Shown: positions 39,973-49,836 of the stretch, in pieces
Layout: each line of letters opens with the position of its first letter
Numbering within the stretch: position 1 is the first letter of the stretch
Source: Arthrobacter nitrophenolicus
Lineage (GTDB): Bacteria > Actinomycetota > Actinomycetes > Actinomycetales > Micrococcaceae
Length of the DNA: 64,000 nucleotides
NCBI RefSeq assembly: GCF_000332815.1
Contig: NZ_AOFD01000009.1
Coordinates: forward strand, 34,567 to 98,566
Reading direction: 5' to 3'
Notes under the pieces: model-generated
What the model was told of the DNA's origin: nothing
The model's input: the letters and a program-made list of their open reading frames with translations, nothing else
Database searches by the model: none
Translations under genes and position numbers: made by a program

Positions 39973-40475
39973 GGCTGGTTTCCTTCGTGTGTTTCCTCGT
40001 CGCCCATGAGCTGGAGCCGCATGATCAGGGCGTCGACGCCGTCGCGGTAGTAGCGGGGGCGGACGTGGATCTGCTCGAATCCGAAGCGCAGGTACAGGCG
40101 CTGCGCCCGCGGATTGTCCGCGCGCACCTCCAGGAGGACGTCCGCCGCGTTGCGGCGGCGTGCCTCGTCGATGAGGCCGGTCAGCAGTGTGCTGCCGATG
40201 CCGCGCCCCTCGTAGCCGGGTACGACGGCGATGGTCTGGACGTCCGCGATGGGCTCGATGCACATGAGCCCGGCGTAGCCCACGATGCCCTCTTCGCTTT
40301 CGGCCACGAAGTACCGGCGGGTCTCCGGCTGGGCCAGCTCGTCATAGAACATCTGCAGCGGCCACGCATCCACCGGGAAGAGGCGCTGTTCCAGGACGCT
40401 GACGGCGATCACGTCGTCTACCGTCATGTCACGCACGACGATGCCGTCCAAGCGGGGATCCGAGGCTGCGCTCAC
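39969..40475 (-). CDS. rimI: Ribosomal protein S18-alanine N-acetyltransferase
   Basis: A 168-residue GNAT enzyme. It has the RimI opening [21 protein letters not shown] (E-x-x-x-F-P), then [26 protein letters not shown] as the acetyl-CoA site and [20 protein letters not shown] at the end. It acetylates ribosomal protein S18 in the best-studied case. Both ends overlap neighbours: GTGA with tsaB and ATGA with tsaD, showing translational coupling in the t6A operon. Confidence 0.93.
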   Translation of the reverse strand: MSAASDPRLDGIVVRDMTVDDVIAVSVLEQRLFPVDAWPLQMFYDELAQPETRRYFVAESEEGIVGYAGLMCIEPIADVQTIAVVPGYEGRGIGSTLLTGLIDEARRRNAADVLLEVRADNPRAQRLYLRFGFEQIHVRPRYYRDGVDALIMRLQLMGDEETHEGNQP

Positions 40476-41143
40476 AGGGCCCTCTTCCGGGGTCCGGGGA
40501 CCTGGGCATCGGATTCCCGGAGGTACAGCGGCGTGGAGTCCAGGAGGCCGTTGCCGGCGGCCAGCCGGGCCAGCGCGAACTGGCCCAGGTACAGGGCGTC
40601 CGGCTGTTCCTGCACGAAGTCCGGGTCCGCCTGCAGGGTGTCCGCGTAGAGGCCTGCTCCAGCGCCGAAGGCCGGCAGGTCCGGCAGGTCCGCGGCGAAG
40701 CCCACGTGCGGGCCGTCCTCGAGCCGCGGCAGCTGCCCCTCAGCCAGGGTGTAGCGGGCCCAGTAGACCTCCTTGCGGCGGGCGTCCGTCACCACCAGGA
40801 ATTCGGCCGGGGCCGCGGTGGATTCCGCCACCTCCAGGGCCACGGCGTCCAGGCTCATCAGCCCATGCAGCGGCTTGCCCCAGACGAATGCGAGGGTGCG
40901 CGCCGTCGCGATGCCGGACCTGAGGCCGGTGAAGGGACCGGGCCCGACACCCACCACCAGGGCGTCGATGTCCTGTCCGGTGACGCCGGCTGTGGCAAGC
41001 ATGTCCTCGATCCCCGGCGCCAGCACCTCGGCGTGGCTGCGGGTGTCCTCGGTGGAGAAACTGGCCACCACGCCCTCCAGCGCGTCATCGGAGACGAGCG
41101 CGGCGCTGGCCACGGCGGAAGTATCGATCGCAAGGATCAGCAT
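40472..41143 (-). CDS. tsaB: tRNA t6A synthesis protein TsaB
   Basis: A 223-residue ASKHA-fold protein (YeaZ), scaffold partner of TsaD. It begins MLILAIDTSAVASAALV and carries the conserved VGVGPGPFTGLRSGIATARTLA near residue 68. The ATG at 41143 starts inside the tsaE stop (TGATG), and its own stop overlaps the rimI GTG. The frame is intact. Confidence 0.95.
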   Translation of the reverse strand: MLILAIDTSAVASAALVSDDALEGVVASFSTEDTRSHAEVLAPGIEDMLATAGVTGQDIDALVVGVGPGPFTGLRSGIATARTLAFVWGKPLHGLMSLDAVALEVAESTAAPAEFLVVTDARRKEVYWARYTLAEGQLPRLEDGPHVGFAADLPDLPAFGAGAGLYADTLQADPDFVQEQPDALYLGQFALARLAAGNGLLDSTPLYLRESDAQVPGPRKRAL

Positions 41144-41726
41144 CAGTTGTTCCCTTCGGCGGCGCCCAGCCCGGGCGGGGCCGGCCAGCGCGGGCCGTAT
41201 CCGCGCATGACGATGGTGCGCGGCTCGTCCGTGTCGTCTGTGTCGAAGTCCAGGCCCTCCGCGGTGGAGGGTCCCGCGGCAGCCAGCCCGATGGCGCGGT
41301 GCAGGTCTATTTCCAGCCGGCTTTCGCTCAGGTGCTCCACCCGGTCGTGCCCCCATTCCACCACCGTCACGGACGAATCCATGGTGTTCTCCAGGTCGAT
41401 GTCGTCGATCTCCGCGGCCGAGCCGAGGCGGTAGGCGTCCACGTGGACCAGGTCCGGGCCGCCGGGCCGGGGGCCTTCGGGCAGGTTGGGGTGGATGCGG
41501 ACCAGGACGAACGTGGGCGAGATGATGCCGGCGCGGACGCCCAGCCCCTCTCCCAGGCCCTGCGTGAAGGTGGTCTTGCCGGCACCCAGCTCGCCGGAAA
41601 GCACCAGCAGGTCCCCGGCCTCCAGCAGCCCGGCAAGGCGGGCGCCTAGCTCATGGGTCTGGTCCGCCGTCGCCGCGATGAAGGTCTGCTCCCAGTTGGC
41701 AGAGTGCCCTGTTCGACGGCGGTCAC
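41143..41726 (-). pseudogene. tsaE: tRNA t6A ATPase TsaE, one frameshift as read
   Basis: P-loop ATPase (YjeE) of the t6A complex, about 194 residues when corrected. The Walker A SGELGAGKTTFTQGLG and ISPTFVLV, YRLGSAAEIDDID and VEWGHDRVEHL blocks are all present. The frame from the P-loop stays open upstream to ANWEQTFIAATADQTHELGA but has no start there. The likely start is GTG 41726, overlapping the alr stop (GTGA), reading VTAVEQGTL; one missing base near 41700 (CTGG to CTG) separates the two. So the coupled start is hidden by a probable sequencing error. Confidence 0.88.
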
Positions 41727-42958
41727 GCGGCTCCCCCGGTCTGCAGGGCGGCCGCGTGCCGGCCCCCGGACGTGTCCTGTTCGTTGATGAAGCGCCGCGG
41801 CACCCGGGGGCTGATCCGGGTCACGATCTCGTAGTTGATGGTCCCGGCGGCGCGGGCCCAGTCATCGGCGGTGGGGCCGCCGTCGTCACCGCTGCCGAAC
41901 AGGACGGCTTCCGCGCCCAGCAGCGCGGCACCGGCGGGACCGGTGTCGCCAAGGTCGATCACCATCTGGTCCATCGCGATCCTGCCCACCACGGGGTAGG
42001 TATGGCCTGCCACGCGGACGGGGCCGCCGGTGGCGATGCGGGGAATGCCGTCAGCGTAGCCCACCGGAATCAGGGCCAGGGTGCTCCGGCCGGTGGTGTG
42101 GTAGCGGAGGCCGTAGGAGACACCCTGGCCGTCCGGTACCTCCTTGCACTGGGACACGCGGGTCCGGAACGTCATGGCCGGCCGGAGCCCGAGTTCCGCG
42201 GAGGTCTGGCCTTCAAAGGGTGAGAGCCCGTAAATGCCCAGGCCGGCGCGGACCAGGTCGAAGTGGGTGTCCGGCCGGGACAGCGTGGCGGGGGTGTTGG
42301 CCAGGTGGCGGACCTCGGGGTCCACCCCGGCGTCCTCGGCAACGGCCAGGGCCTCGCGGAAGGCTGCCAGTTGCTGGTCCGTTTCGGGCCGGTCGGGTTC
42401 ATCGGCCACGGCCAGGTGGGAGAAGATGCCCACCACCCGCAGCAGGCCCTGGTCCTGGTAGTCCATGGCCTCGCCCACCAGCTGGTCCCAGGTGTCGAGC
42501 GTGGCGCCGTTGCGGCCCAGGCCCGTATCGACTTTCAGATGCACCCGGGCCGGGCGTTCCTGCTCCCGGGCGGCCGCCACAATGCGGTCCAGTTCCCAGC
42601 CGGAGCAGCCGATATCGACGCCGGCGGCCACCGCCGCGCCGAAGTTGCTGTCCACCGTGTGCAGCCAGGCAAGCAGCGGGGCGTCGATGCCGGCGGCCCG
42701 CAGCGCCAGGGCCTCGGAGATGTGCGCCACCCCCAGCCAGGAGGCGCCGGCTTCGATGGCTGCGCGGGCCACGGGAACGGCGCCGTGGCCGTACGCGTCG
42801 GCTTTGACGACTGCCATGACCTTCGCGGGGGAGGCGGCGGCAGCGAGCCGGCGGACGTTGTGCCGGATGGCGTCCAGATCGATCACGGCGGACCGCTCGT
42901 GGTGCGGGTCCGGTCCGGGGGCACCGCTGAATTCACCGGTTGTTGCGGGGTAAGTCAC
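41723..42958 (-). CDS. alr: Alanine racemase
   Basis: A 411-residue PLP enzyme converting L- to D-alanine for peptidoglycan. The PLP lysine is in VMAVVKADAYGHG (about residue 50); the second catalytic residue Tyr is in SYGLRYHTTGRSTL, and IPVGYADGIPR and IAMDQMVIDLG are typical. Length is a little above average owing to N- and C-terminal extensions. It is the first gene of the alr-tsaE-tsaB-rimI-tsaD operon. Confidence 0.97.
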   Translation of the reverse strand: MTYPATTGEFSGAPGPDPHHERSAVIDLDAIRHNVRRLAAAASPAKVMAVVKADAYGHGAVPVARAAIEAGASWLGVAHISEALALRAAGIDAPLLAWLHTVDSNFGAAVAAGVDIGCSGWELDRIVAAAREQERPARVHLKVDTGLGRNGATLDTWDQLVGEAMDYQDQGLLRVVGIFSHLAVADEPDRPETDQQLAAFREALAVAEDAGVDPEVRHLANTPATLSRPDTHFDLVRAGLGIYGLSPFEGQTSAELGLRPAMTFRTRVSQCKEVPDGQGVSYGLRYHTTGRSTLALIPVGYADGIPRIATGGPVRVAGHTYPVVGRIAMDQMVIDLGDTGPAGAALLGAEAVLFGSGDDGGPTADDWARAAGTINYEIVTRISPRVPRRFINEQDTSGGRHAAALQTGGAA

Positions 42959-43028
42959 CTTAGTGATTCTAGTGCGGGCGGTTCCGGCCGAATAATCACG
43001 CGGACCGCGAGGGTTTCCGGAACGCGTT

Positions 43029-43056
43029 GGCGCGCCGGGGCACCTGCCGGTGCGCC
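43029..43056 (-). terminator. Possible hairpin terminator after the PfkB kinase gene
   Basis: A ten-base arm GGCGCGCCGG pairs with CCGGTGCGCC with one mismatch around an eight-base loop, 12 bases past the kinase stop on the reverse strand. No T-run. Weak support. Confidence 0.4.
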
Positions 43057-43067
43057 GCCGTCGGGCG

Positions 43068-44189
43068 CTAAGCGTCCGAGAGGTGTGCGATGGTGGCCGC
43101 GGCCCGGCGCTGGGCGGCGAGCGGGACGTCCTGGACGATCTCCGCCAGGAAGCCGAAGCGGCGCAGCCACTGGCTCATCTGCCGCTCCGGCCGCGCGTTG
43201 GCACGCTTCCACCAGTCGGCGATGTCCCCCCAGCCGGGGGCGGCGAGCGAGCCGCCCACTTCCTGCACCGCCAGCGAGGCGCACAGGTTCGCAAACCGTA
43301 GCCGGTTCCCCAGCGGCCAGCCGGCGAGGCTGCCCACGATGAACGCGGCGTCAAAGCAGTCACCGGCGCCGGTGGGATCGTAGGCCTTGACCGGGAGGGA
43401 CGGCACCCACTCCTCCTCCCCCGTTTCCGAGTCCACCGCCATCGCACCCTGCGGGCCGAGCGTCACCACGGCAACCGGGACCCGGTCCGCCAGCGCGTAC
43501 AGCGCCGTCCACGGGTCGTCCTTGCCGGTGAAAGCCATGGCCTCCCGCTGGTTGGGCAGGAACGCGTGGAAATACTGCAGGTTCTCCAGCCGGACCGGCG
43601 CCCATTCCCCGGTGGGGTCCCAGCCGACGTCACCGAAGAGCTTGACGCCCGCCTGGTGCGCGGCCTTGGCCCAGGGCTCCACCTCCACGCCCACCTCCGC
43701 GATGCCGGCGAGCGCCGGCGGCGGCGTGCCGATCAGTTCGGAGGACGTTACCGGGGCGGCGTGGCCGTGCGTCACCATGGACCGGTCCTTTTCCACGCAC
43801 AGCGAGACCGTCACCGGCGAGTGCCAGCCGGGGACGCGCCGGGACAGGCTGAGGTCCACGTGTTCCTGGCTGGAGAGGATCTTCCAGTTGAAGTCCCCGT
43901 AGCCGTCGTCGCCGAATGCCGCCGCGAGGCCTGTCCGGAGTCCCAGCCGGGCCGCGGCGATGGCCTGGTTGGCAACGCCCCCGGGGCAGCTGCCCATGCC
44001 GTCGCTCCAGATTTCGGTGCCCGGTTCCGGGCCGTGCGGCAGCCCGGTGAAGATGATGTCCTGGAAGACGGTCCCGGCCAGGAGGACGTCGAACCCCGGC
44101 TCATCGGGCGACCGGACGGCAGCCAGGGGGTCGAACGGGCGGGCAGGAATGGCGTCCATGCCCGGCACGATACGCCCTGCCGCCGACAT
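43068..44189 (-). CDS. PfkB-family carbohydrate kinase
   Basis: A 373-residue ribokinase-type sugar kinase. It has the first signature region GMGSCPGGVANQAIAAARLG near residue 70 and the second signature DPTGAGDCFDAAF near residue 272, with the catalytic Asp in GAGD. The strand VLLAGTVFQDIIFTG precedes them. Substrate unknown; the divergent GH4 phospho-glycosidase gene 62 bases away suggests a shared sugar pathway. The start is uncertain: ATG 44189 or ATG 44159 (MDAIPARP), neither with a strong ribosome site. Confidence 0.88.
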   Translation of the reverse strand: MSAAGRIVPGMDAIPARPFDPLAAVRSPDEPGFDVLLAGTVFQDIIFTGLPHGPEPGTEIWSDGMGSCPGGVANQAIAAARLGLRTGLAAAFGDDGYGDFNWKILSSQEHVDLSLSRRVPGWHSPVTVSLCVEKDRSMVTHGHAAPVTSSELIGTPPPALAGIAEVGVEVEPWAKAAHQAGVKLFGDVGWDPTGEWAPVRLENLQYFHAFLPNQREAMAFTGKDDPWTALYALADRVPVAVVTLGPQGAMAVDSETGEEEWVPSLPVKAYDPTGAGDCFDAAFIVGSLAGWPLGNRLRFANLCASLAVQEVGGSLAAPGWGDIADWWKRANARPERQMSQWLRRFGFLAEIVQDVPLAAQRRAAATIAHLSDA

Positions 44190-44251
44190 CCGGTAGGGGA
44201 TGCCCGGCTTTCTGCGGTGATGCGGGAGGGCGCAGGCCTAGACTGCTGGGT

Positions 44252-45655
44252 ATGCGGCTCCTCATTGCCGGCGGCGGCGGGTTCCGGGTGCCGCTGGTCT
44301 ACCGGGCACTGGCTTCCGGCCGTTTCGCCGGGCTGGTCAGCGAACTGGTTCTCTACGACGTCGACCCCTCCCGCCTGGCCGCCGTCACCGCCGTGCTCCG
44401 CAGCATGCCCGGACCGGGGGCAGGCCCTCCGGTCCGTGCCACCACCAGCCTGCCGGACGCGCTGGCCGGAACGCAGATGGTGTTCGCGGCGGTCCGGCCG
44501 GGCGGCACCGCGGGCCGGGTGGCGGATGAGAAGGTGGCCCAGGACCTCGGGCTGCTAGGCCAGGAGACCACGGGCGCCGGCGGCATTTCCTACGCCCTGC
44601 GCACCATTCCGCACATGCTCGGGCTGGCCCGGCAGATGAGGGAACACAGCCCGGAGGCCTGGCTGATCAACTTCACCAACCCGGCCGGCATGGTCACCGA
44701 AGCGCTGGTTCCGGTGCTCGGTTCCAGGGTCATCGGAATCTGCGATTCGGCGGGCGGGCTGGTGCAGCGGGCGGCGCGGGCTGCTGGCGTGGCGCTGCCG
44801 GATGGCCGGCTCGACGGCGTGGGCTACTACGGGCTGAACCACCTGGGCTGGCTGTACCGGCTGGAGTCCGGCGGCCGCGACGTCCTGCCTGGCCTGCTCG
44901 CTGATCCCCGGGCGCTGCAGTCCTTCGAGGAGGGCCGGCTTTTTCCGCAGCCCTTCCTGGCCGGGCTGGGCGCGCTTCCCAATGAGTACCTCTACTACTA
45001 TTACCGGCTGGACGACGCGCGGCGGGCGATGCGGGCCATGCCCGTCACGCGCGGGGAGTCCATCCACCTGCAGCAGCAGGAGCTGTATCCGCGGCTGGCT
45101 GCCGCCGGCACTGATGCGTACCGGCTGTGGGAAGAGGCGCGCCGCTCGCGCGAGGAGGGCTACCTGGCCGAGGCCCGGGCTAATGGCGAACAGCGGGACG
45201 AGGATGACCTGGCCGGCGGTGGCTATGAGCGCGTTGCGCTGGCAGCAATGCGCGCCCTGTCCGGCGCCGGGGACACCCAGCTGATCCTGAACACGCGCAA
45301 CTCCCTGCCCGCCGCTTCCAACGCCGCTACGGCTGAAGCACCCCCCGCTCGGGCCGCCATTCCCGGGCCGCCGGCGGACGCCGTCGTCGAACTTCCCTGC
45401 ACGGTGACCCCCGACGGCGCGCTGCCGCTGCCCCAGGCGGAACCGGGGAAAGAGCAGATGGAGTTGCTCCGCCGGGTCAAGGAGGTGGAACGGCTCACGG
45501 TCCTGGCGGCCACGGAGGGCACCCGGGACGCTGCCCTGGCGGCGTTCGCGCGTCATCCCCTGGTTGATTCGCCGGACCTGGCCTCGGATCTGCTCGCCGG
45601 GTACGAACACGCCTTTCCTGCGCTGCGGAAATTGTGGGGCGGGGGCGCCGCCTGA
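44252..45655 (+). CDS. GH4-family 6-phospho-beta-glucosidase-like enzyme
   Basis: A 467-residue member of glycoside hydrolase family 4, which uses NAD+ and a divalent metal in an oxidation-elimination mechanism. The N-terminal dinucleotide fold reads LLIAGGGGFRVPLVYRAL. Candidate metal ligands are the Cys in GICDSAGG (about residue 165) and the His in GLNHLGW (about residue 197); INFTNPAGMVTEAL is also typical. Most members cleave 6-phospho-sugars that enter through a PTS, but none is beside it. Divergent from the PfkB kinase gene. Confidence 0.9.
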   Translation: MRLLIAGGGGFRVPLVYRALASGRFAGLVSELVLYDVDPSRLAAVTAVLRSMPGPGAGPPVRATTSLPDALAGTQMVFAAVRPGGTAGRVADEKVAQDLGLLGQETTGAGGISYALRTIPHMLGLARQMREHSPEAWLINFTNPAGMVTEALVPVLGSRVIGICDSAGGLVQRAARAAGVALPDGRLDGVGYYGLNHLGWLYRLESGGRDVLPGLLADPRALQSFEEGRLFPQPFLAGLGALPNEYLYYYYRLDDARRAMRAMPVTRGESIHLQQQELYPRLAAAGTDAYRLWEEARRSREEGYLAEARANGEQRDEDDLAGGGYERVALAAMRALSGAGDTQLILNTRNSLPAASNAATAEAPPARAAIPGPPADAVVELPCTVTPDGALPLPQAEPGKEQMELLRRVKEVERLTVLAATEGTRDAALAAFARHPLVDSPDLASDLLAGYEHAFPALRKLWGGGAA

Positions 45656-45752
45656 CACACAACGGCGGGCGTTAAGGGTAGGGAGTAGTGTTTTATCGAA
45701 CGCCCAATGATCCGGCGCGCACAGTACGAGCCGGCGGCCGGAAGGAGGTCCC

Positions 45753-47017
45753 GTGGCATTGATCCGCAGGGTCGCTTTACTCTCCCTCCACACCTCCCCC
45801 ATGGAGCAGCCGGGGTCCGGTGACGCGGGCGGCATGAACGTCTACATCCGCGAACTCGCCTCCGCCCTCGCCGAGGCAGGCGTTGAGGTGGAGATCTTCA
45901 CCCGAGCCACCTCCGCAGGCCAGCTCGCCGTCGAGCACCCCGATCCCGGTGTCTGCGTGCACAACGTCCTGGCCGGGCCGCCCCGGAAGATTCCCAAGGA
46001 GGAACTTCCCGGACTCCTGCACCAGATGGTGGCCGAGATCGAACAGATCCGCCGCCGGCAGCCGCACGGCCGGTATGACGTCATCCACTCCCACTACTGG
46101 GTCTCCGGGATCGCCGGCCTGGAGCTGTCCGAACTGTGGGGCGTTCCGCTGGTCCACACCATGCACACCATGGCCAAGGTGAAGAACCTGCTGCTGGAGT
46201 CCGGCGAGCAGCCCGAGCCGCGGCGGCGCGAGCTGGGCGAGCACCGCATTGTGGACGGAGCGGCGCGGCTGATCGCCAACACCAGTTCCGAGGCCGCCGA
46301 ACTGGTATCCCATTACGGTGCCAGGTACGACCGGATCGATATCGCCCCGCCCGGCGTTGACCTGGGCACCTTCACGCCGGCGTTCCGGGCCCGGTCCCGG
46401 GCAAACCGCGGAATCGGTCCCGGCACCTTCCACCTGTTGTTCGCCGGACGCATCCAGCGGTTGAAGGGGCCCCATGTCCTGGTCAAAGCGGCCGCTTTGC
46501 TGCGGCAGAGACGCCCGGACATCGACCTGCGGCTCACCATTCTGGGCTCCCTGAGCGGGAACAAGGAGTTCAACCTGCGCCGGTGGATTTCAGAAGCGGC
46601 AATGGACGACGTCGTCACGCAGCTTCCGCCGGTCAAGGCACCGGAGCTTGCTGAATGGTTCCGGGCGGCGGACGTTGTGGTGATGCCATCCTTCAGCGAA
46701 TCCTTCGGCCTGGTGGCGCTGGAAGCCCAGGCCTGCGGCACTCCGGTGGTGGCCACCCGGGTGGGCGGGCTCTCCCGGGCCATCTTCCACGGCCGCACCG
46801 GGCTGCTCGTTGACGGGCACCATGCCGCGGACTGGGCCGACGCCTGGAGGCCCTCTACGACGATCCCGCCACCCGGGAGGACATGGGGCGGGCCGCCGCC
46901 ATCCGCGCCCAGAACTCCGGCTGGTCCCGCACCGCCGCCATCACGCTCGAAAGCTACCACGCCGCCGTCGAGCATCACGTGGGGCACCGGCTGGCGCCGG
47001 CCGTCCCGGCGTCGTAA
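45753..47017 (+). pseudogene. mshA: MshA-like GT4 glycosyltransferase, one frameshift as read
   Basis: About 421 residues when corrected, a family 4 glycosyltransferase close to MshA (D-inositol-3-phosphate N-acetylglucosaminyltransferase, first step of mycothiol). Blocks: [56 protein letters not shown] and the nucleotide-sugar E-x7-E region [14 protein letters not shown]. One missing C near 46845 breaks the frame (DWADA should continue [15 protein letters not shown]) and makes the ORF read on into fhs as a false fusion. The true stop is TAA 47015-47017. A strong AGGAGG precedes the GTG start. ino1, supplying inositol phosphate, lies 3 kb away. Confidence 0.88.
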
Positions 47018-47045
47018 GGGACCCGGCGTCGTAAGGGACCCGGCG
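47005..47045. repeat. 17-bp tandem repeat at the mshA-like stop
   Basis: The 17-base unit CCCGGCGTCGTAAGGGA occurs 2.4 times in direct tandem. The first unit contains the TAA stop of the mshA-like gene, the second lies just after it. It looks like a recent local slippage duplication. Confidence 0.85.
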
Positions 47046-47108
47046 CGGCCGGGGCTTGGGCCGGCGTTCCCGGGGTACGTTACCTGTGACGCACAGGAAA
47101 GGACGATG

Positions 47109-48784
47109 ATGTCTGGCTTCCCCTCCGACCTTGAGATAGCACGCGCCGCGCGGATCCGGCCGATTCCGGAAATAGCTGCCGCCGCGGGGATCAACGCCGA
47201 CGCGGTGGAGCTCTACGGCCGGTTCAAAGCGAAGATCGACCCCGCCCGGCTGGACGCCCCGCCGCCGGCCGGGAAGGTGGTGCTGGTTTCGGCCATGTCC
47301 CCCACCCCCGCGGGCGAGGGGAAATCCACCACCACTGTCGGCCTCGCCGACTCGTTGGCCCGGGCCGGGCACAAAGTGATGATCGCGCTCCGGGAACCGT
47401 CGCTGGGCCCGGTCCTGGGCATGAAGGGCGGTGCCACCGGCGGCGGGCTGTCCCAGGTCCTGCCCATGGATGAGATCAACCTGCACTTCACTGGCGACTT
47501 CCACGCGATCACGTCGGCCAACAACGCCCTGATGGCGCTGGTGGACAACCACATCTACCAGGCAACGCCTTGAACATCGATCCCCGGCGGATGACCTTCA
47601 AACGGGTCCTGGACATGAACGACCGGGCTTTGCGTGAAGTGGTGATCGGACTCGGCGGGCCCTCCCAGGGGGTTCCCCGGCAGGACGGTTTCGATATCAC
47701 CGTGGCGTCCGAGATCATGGCCATCTTCTGCCTGGCCTCGGACCTCGCCGACCTCCGCGGGCGCCTGGGCAGGATCACGTTCGGCTATTCCTACGACCGC
47801 GCTCCCGTGACCGTGGCCGACCTCGGCGTGCAGGGGGCACTCACACTGCTCCTGAAGGAAGCCATCAAGCCCAACCTGGTGCAGACCATCGCCGGCACGC
47901 CGGCCCTGGTCCACGGTGGTCCGTTTGCCAACATTGCGCACGGCTGCAACTCGCTCATCGCCACCCAGACTGCCCGGCGGCTGGCGGACATCGTGGTGAC
48001 CGAGGCCGGCTTCGGCGCCGACCTGGGCGCCGAGAAGTTCATGGACATCAAGGCGCGGACCGCTGGTTTGGCACCGTCCGCCGTCGTGGTGGTGGCCACA
48101 GTGCGGGCGCTGAAGATGCAGGGCGGGATGGCCAAGGACCAGCTGACCCGTTTGGACCTCGCAGCGCTCGAGGCCGGAGTGCCCAACCTGCGCCGGCATC
48201 TGCGGAACGTGGAGAAGTTCGGCGTTACTCCCATCGTGGCCATCAACAAATTCGGCCTTGATTCACAGGAGGAGCTGGACTGGCTGCTGGCCTGGTGCGC
48301 TGCCGAGGGGGTGCACGCTGCTGTCGCTGATGTGTGGGGGCGCGGCGGTGGCGGGGACGGCGGGGACGAGCTCGCGGCCCTGGTCGCACGCGTGGTGGCG
48401 GGGCCGAACAGTTTCCGGCACCTGTACCCGCTGGAGCTGTCTGTGGAGGACAAGATCCGGACCATCGTGCAGGAGATCTACGGGGCGGACGGCGTGGACT
48501 TTTCCGTGCCGGCGCTGAAGCGGCTGGCCGACATCGAGCGGAACGGCTGGTCCGGGCTGCCGGTGTGCATGGCGAAGACCCAGTACTCCTTCACCGACGA
48601 CGCCTCCCGGCTCGGCGCCCCGAAGGGTTTCACCATCCACGTGCGTGACCTGCTGCCCAAGACCGGCGCGGGTTTCATTGTGGCGCTCACGGGTGCGGTG
48701 ATGACCATGCCCGGCCTCCCGGCCGTCCCCGCGGCCCTGCGCATGGATGTGGACGACGCCGGCAACCCGGTCGGCCTCACCTAA
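47109..48784 (+). pseudogene. fhs: Formate--tetrahydrofolate ligase, one frameshift as read
   Basis: About 558 residues when corrected, ligating formate to THF with ATP to give 10-formyl-THF. The nucleotide-binding [16 protein letters not shown] is near residue 65, then [31 protein letters not shown], and later FANIAHGCNS and VVTEAGFGADLGAEKF, all typical of FTHFS. The frame breaks near 47563, where DNHIYQ should continue [16 protein letters not shown]; one missing G explains it. ATG 47109 is preferred over 47106 because of spacing from AAAGGA. It lies 91 bases after the mshA-like gene. A 60-bp palindrome follows. Confidence 0.92.
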
Positions 48785-48798
48785 CCCCGCCTCCCCCC

Positions 48799-48858
48799 GT
48801 TGCTCTATCAGTTGTGGTCCCTAAAGCAGGGGTTTGGGGACCACACTGATAGAGCAAC
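48799..48858. repeat. 60-bp palindrome, copy B
   Basis: Same family as 38816-38876: opens GTTGCTCTATCAGTTGTGG, closes with TGATAGAGCAAC, with two bases lost from the right arm. It lies 15 bases after the fhs stop and before the DUF559 nuclease gene. Confidence 0.9.
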
Positions 48859-48904
48859 AGGGGGTGTGGATAAGTTCTGCGAGGGTTGGCCGCCCCGGGT
48901 AAGA

Positions 48905-49831
48905 ATGTTTCGCATGCGCCCCGTGCAACCGTTACCCGTTCACCTCAGGTCTGCTCCGTTCACTGTCCTCGAGGCGCGTGCGGCGAGCCTGAGCCCAGGG
49001 AGGCTCCGCTCATCGGACCTCGCATCCGGTGGACGTCTGCTGTATATGCCGTCGGGTTGGGAGTTTGAGTTGCCTGCCATGGCGCGGGCCCTGTCGGCTG
49101 CGACCCCCGGTGCCTGGATTTCCCACCTCACCGCAGCTGTCCTTTTCGGTTTGTGGCTTCCTGCCTGGTTTCAGGACTGCCGTGAGCTGCACCTGAGCAA
49201 GCCCAGAGCACTGCCACCAGTGCGCCGTGAGGGCGTGGTGGGCCATACCGTACTTGCTTTCGCGGACGAGGTGGTGTTCTGGGAGGGCACTTGGATTTCC
49301 ACTCCAGCGCGAACGTGGCTTGACCTGGCCCGGCTTGTTCCGCTTGAGGACCTTGTTGCTGTCGGTGACCAATTGGTTCGCCAGCCGCGGCCCGGATTGG
49401 AAGTACGGGCGGAGCCTTGGTCCAGTCTTCCGGAGCTGCAGCGGATGCTGACCCGGCACCCGAAGCTGCAGGGCATCGTCAAGGCACGCGCCGCCGTCCA
49501 CCTTATTCGCGCTGGCGCGGACTCTGCCCCTGAGACGTTTTTGCGGCTGGCTCTGACGGAGGCGGGACTGCCGGAGCCCGAATTGCAGATGCGTATCGTG
49601 CAGGATGACCCCTATTCACCTGCCGCCGATATGGGTTACCGCCGGCAGCGCGTTGCCATAGAGTACGACGGCGGCCATCACCTGACACGGGAACAGCAGT
49701 CACGCGACAATCGGCGGGATGCATATTTTCACTCAGCCGGGTGGAAGTACTTCAAGTTCAATGCCGACGACCTGGCCCAAAACTTCCGCCGTGCCGTAGG
49801 GCAGGTCCGCGCCGCCCTCCGCGAGCCTTAA
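48905..49831 (+). CDS. DUF559 (Vsr-like) endonuclease-domain protein
   Basis: About 308 residues. The first 200 resemble the N-terminal region common to actinobacterial proteins with a C-terminal DUF559 domain (a winged-helix/AbiEi-like portion, with TPARTWLDLARL). The last 100 residues form the PD-(D/E)XK-like DUF559 fold: ADMGYRRQRVAIEYDGGHH with the acidic pair, then SRDNRRDAYFHSAGWKYFKF. Function unknown, possibly nucleic-acid cleavage. Start ATG 48905 or 48914; no strong ribosome site. Longer readings begin inside the upstream palindrome and are rejected. The gene is flanked on both sides by copies of the same palindrome (48799 and 49837). Confidence 0.85.
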   Translation: MFRMRPVQPLPVHLRSAPFTVLEARAASLSPGRLRSSDLASGGRLLYMPSGWEFELPAMARALSAATPGAWISHLTAAVLFGLWLPAWFQDCRELHLSKPRALPPVRREGVVGHTVLAFADEVVFWEGTWISTPARTWLDLARLVPLEDLVAVGDQLVRQPRPGLEVRAEPWSSLPELQRMLTRHPKLQGIVKARAAVHLIRAGADSAPETFLRLALTEAGLPEPELQMRIVQDDPYSPAADMGYRRQRVAIEYDGGHHLTREQQSRDNRRDAYFHSAGWKYFKFNADDLAQNFRRAVGQVRAALREP

Positions 49832-49836
49832 ACAGC

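Noticed and set aside
45753..47573. Apparent fusion of a glycosyltransferase with formate-THF ligase (606 residues)
   Set aside because: The join exists only because one lost base in the mshA-like gene shifts into the fhs frame. The region between reads as Pro/Arg-rich nonsense, and the corrected frame ends properly at 47017.
48800..48904. Upstream start of the DUF559 protein
   Set aside because: It would translate half of the palindrome and has no ribosome site; the conserved region begins after 48905.
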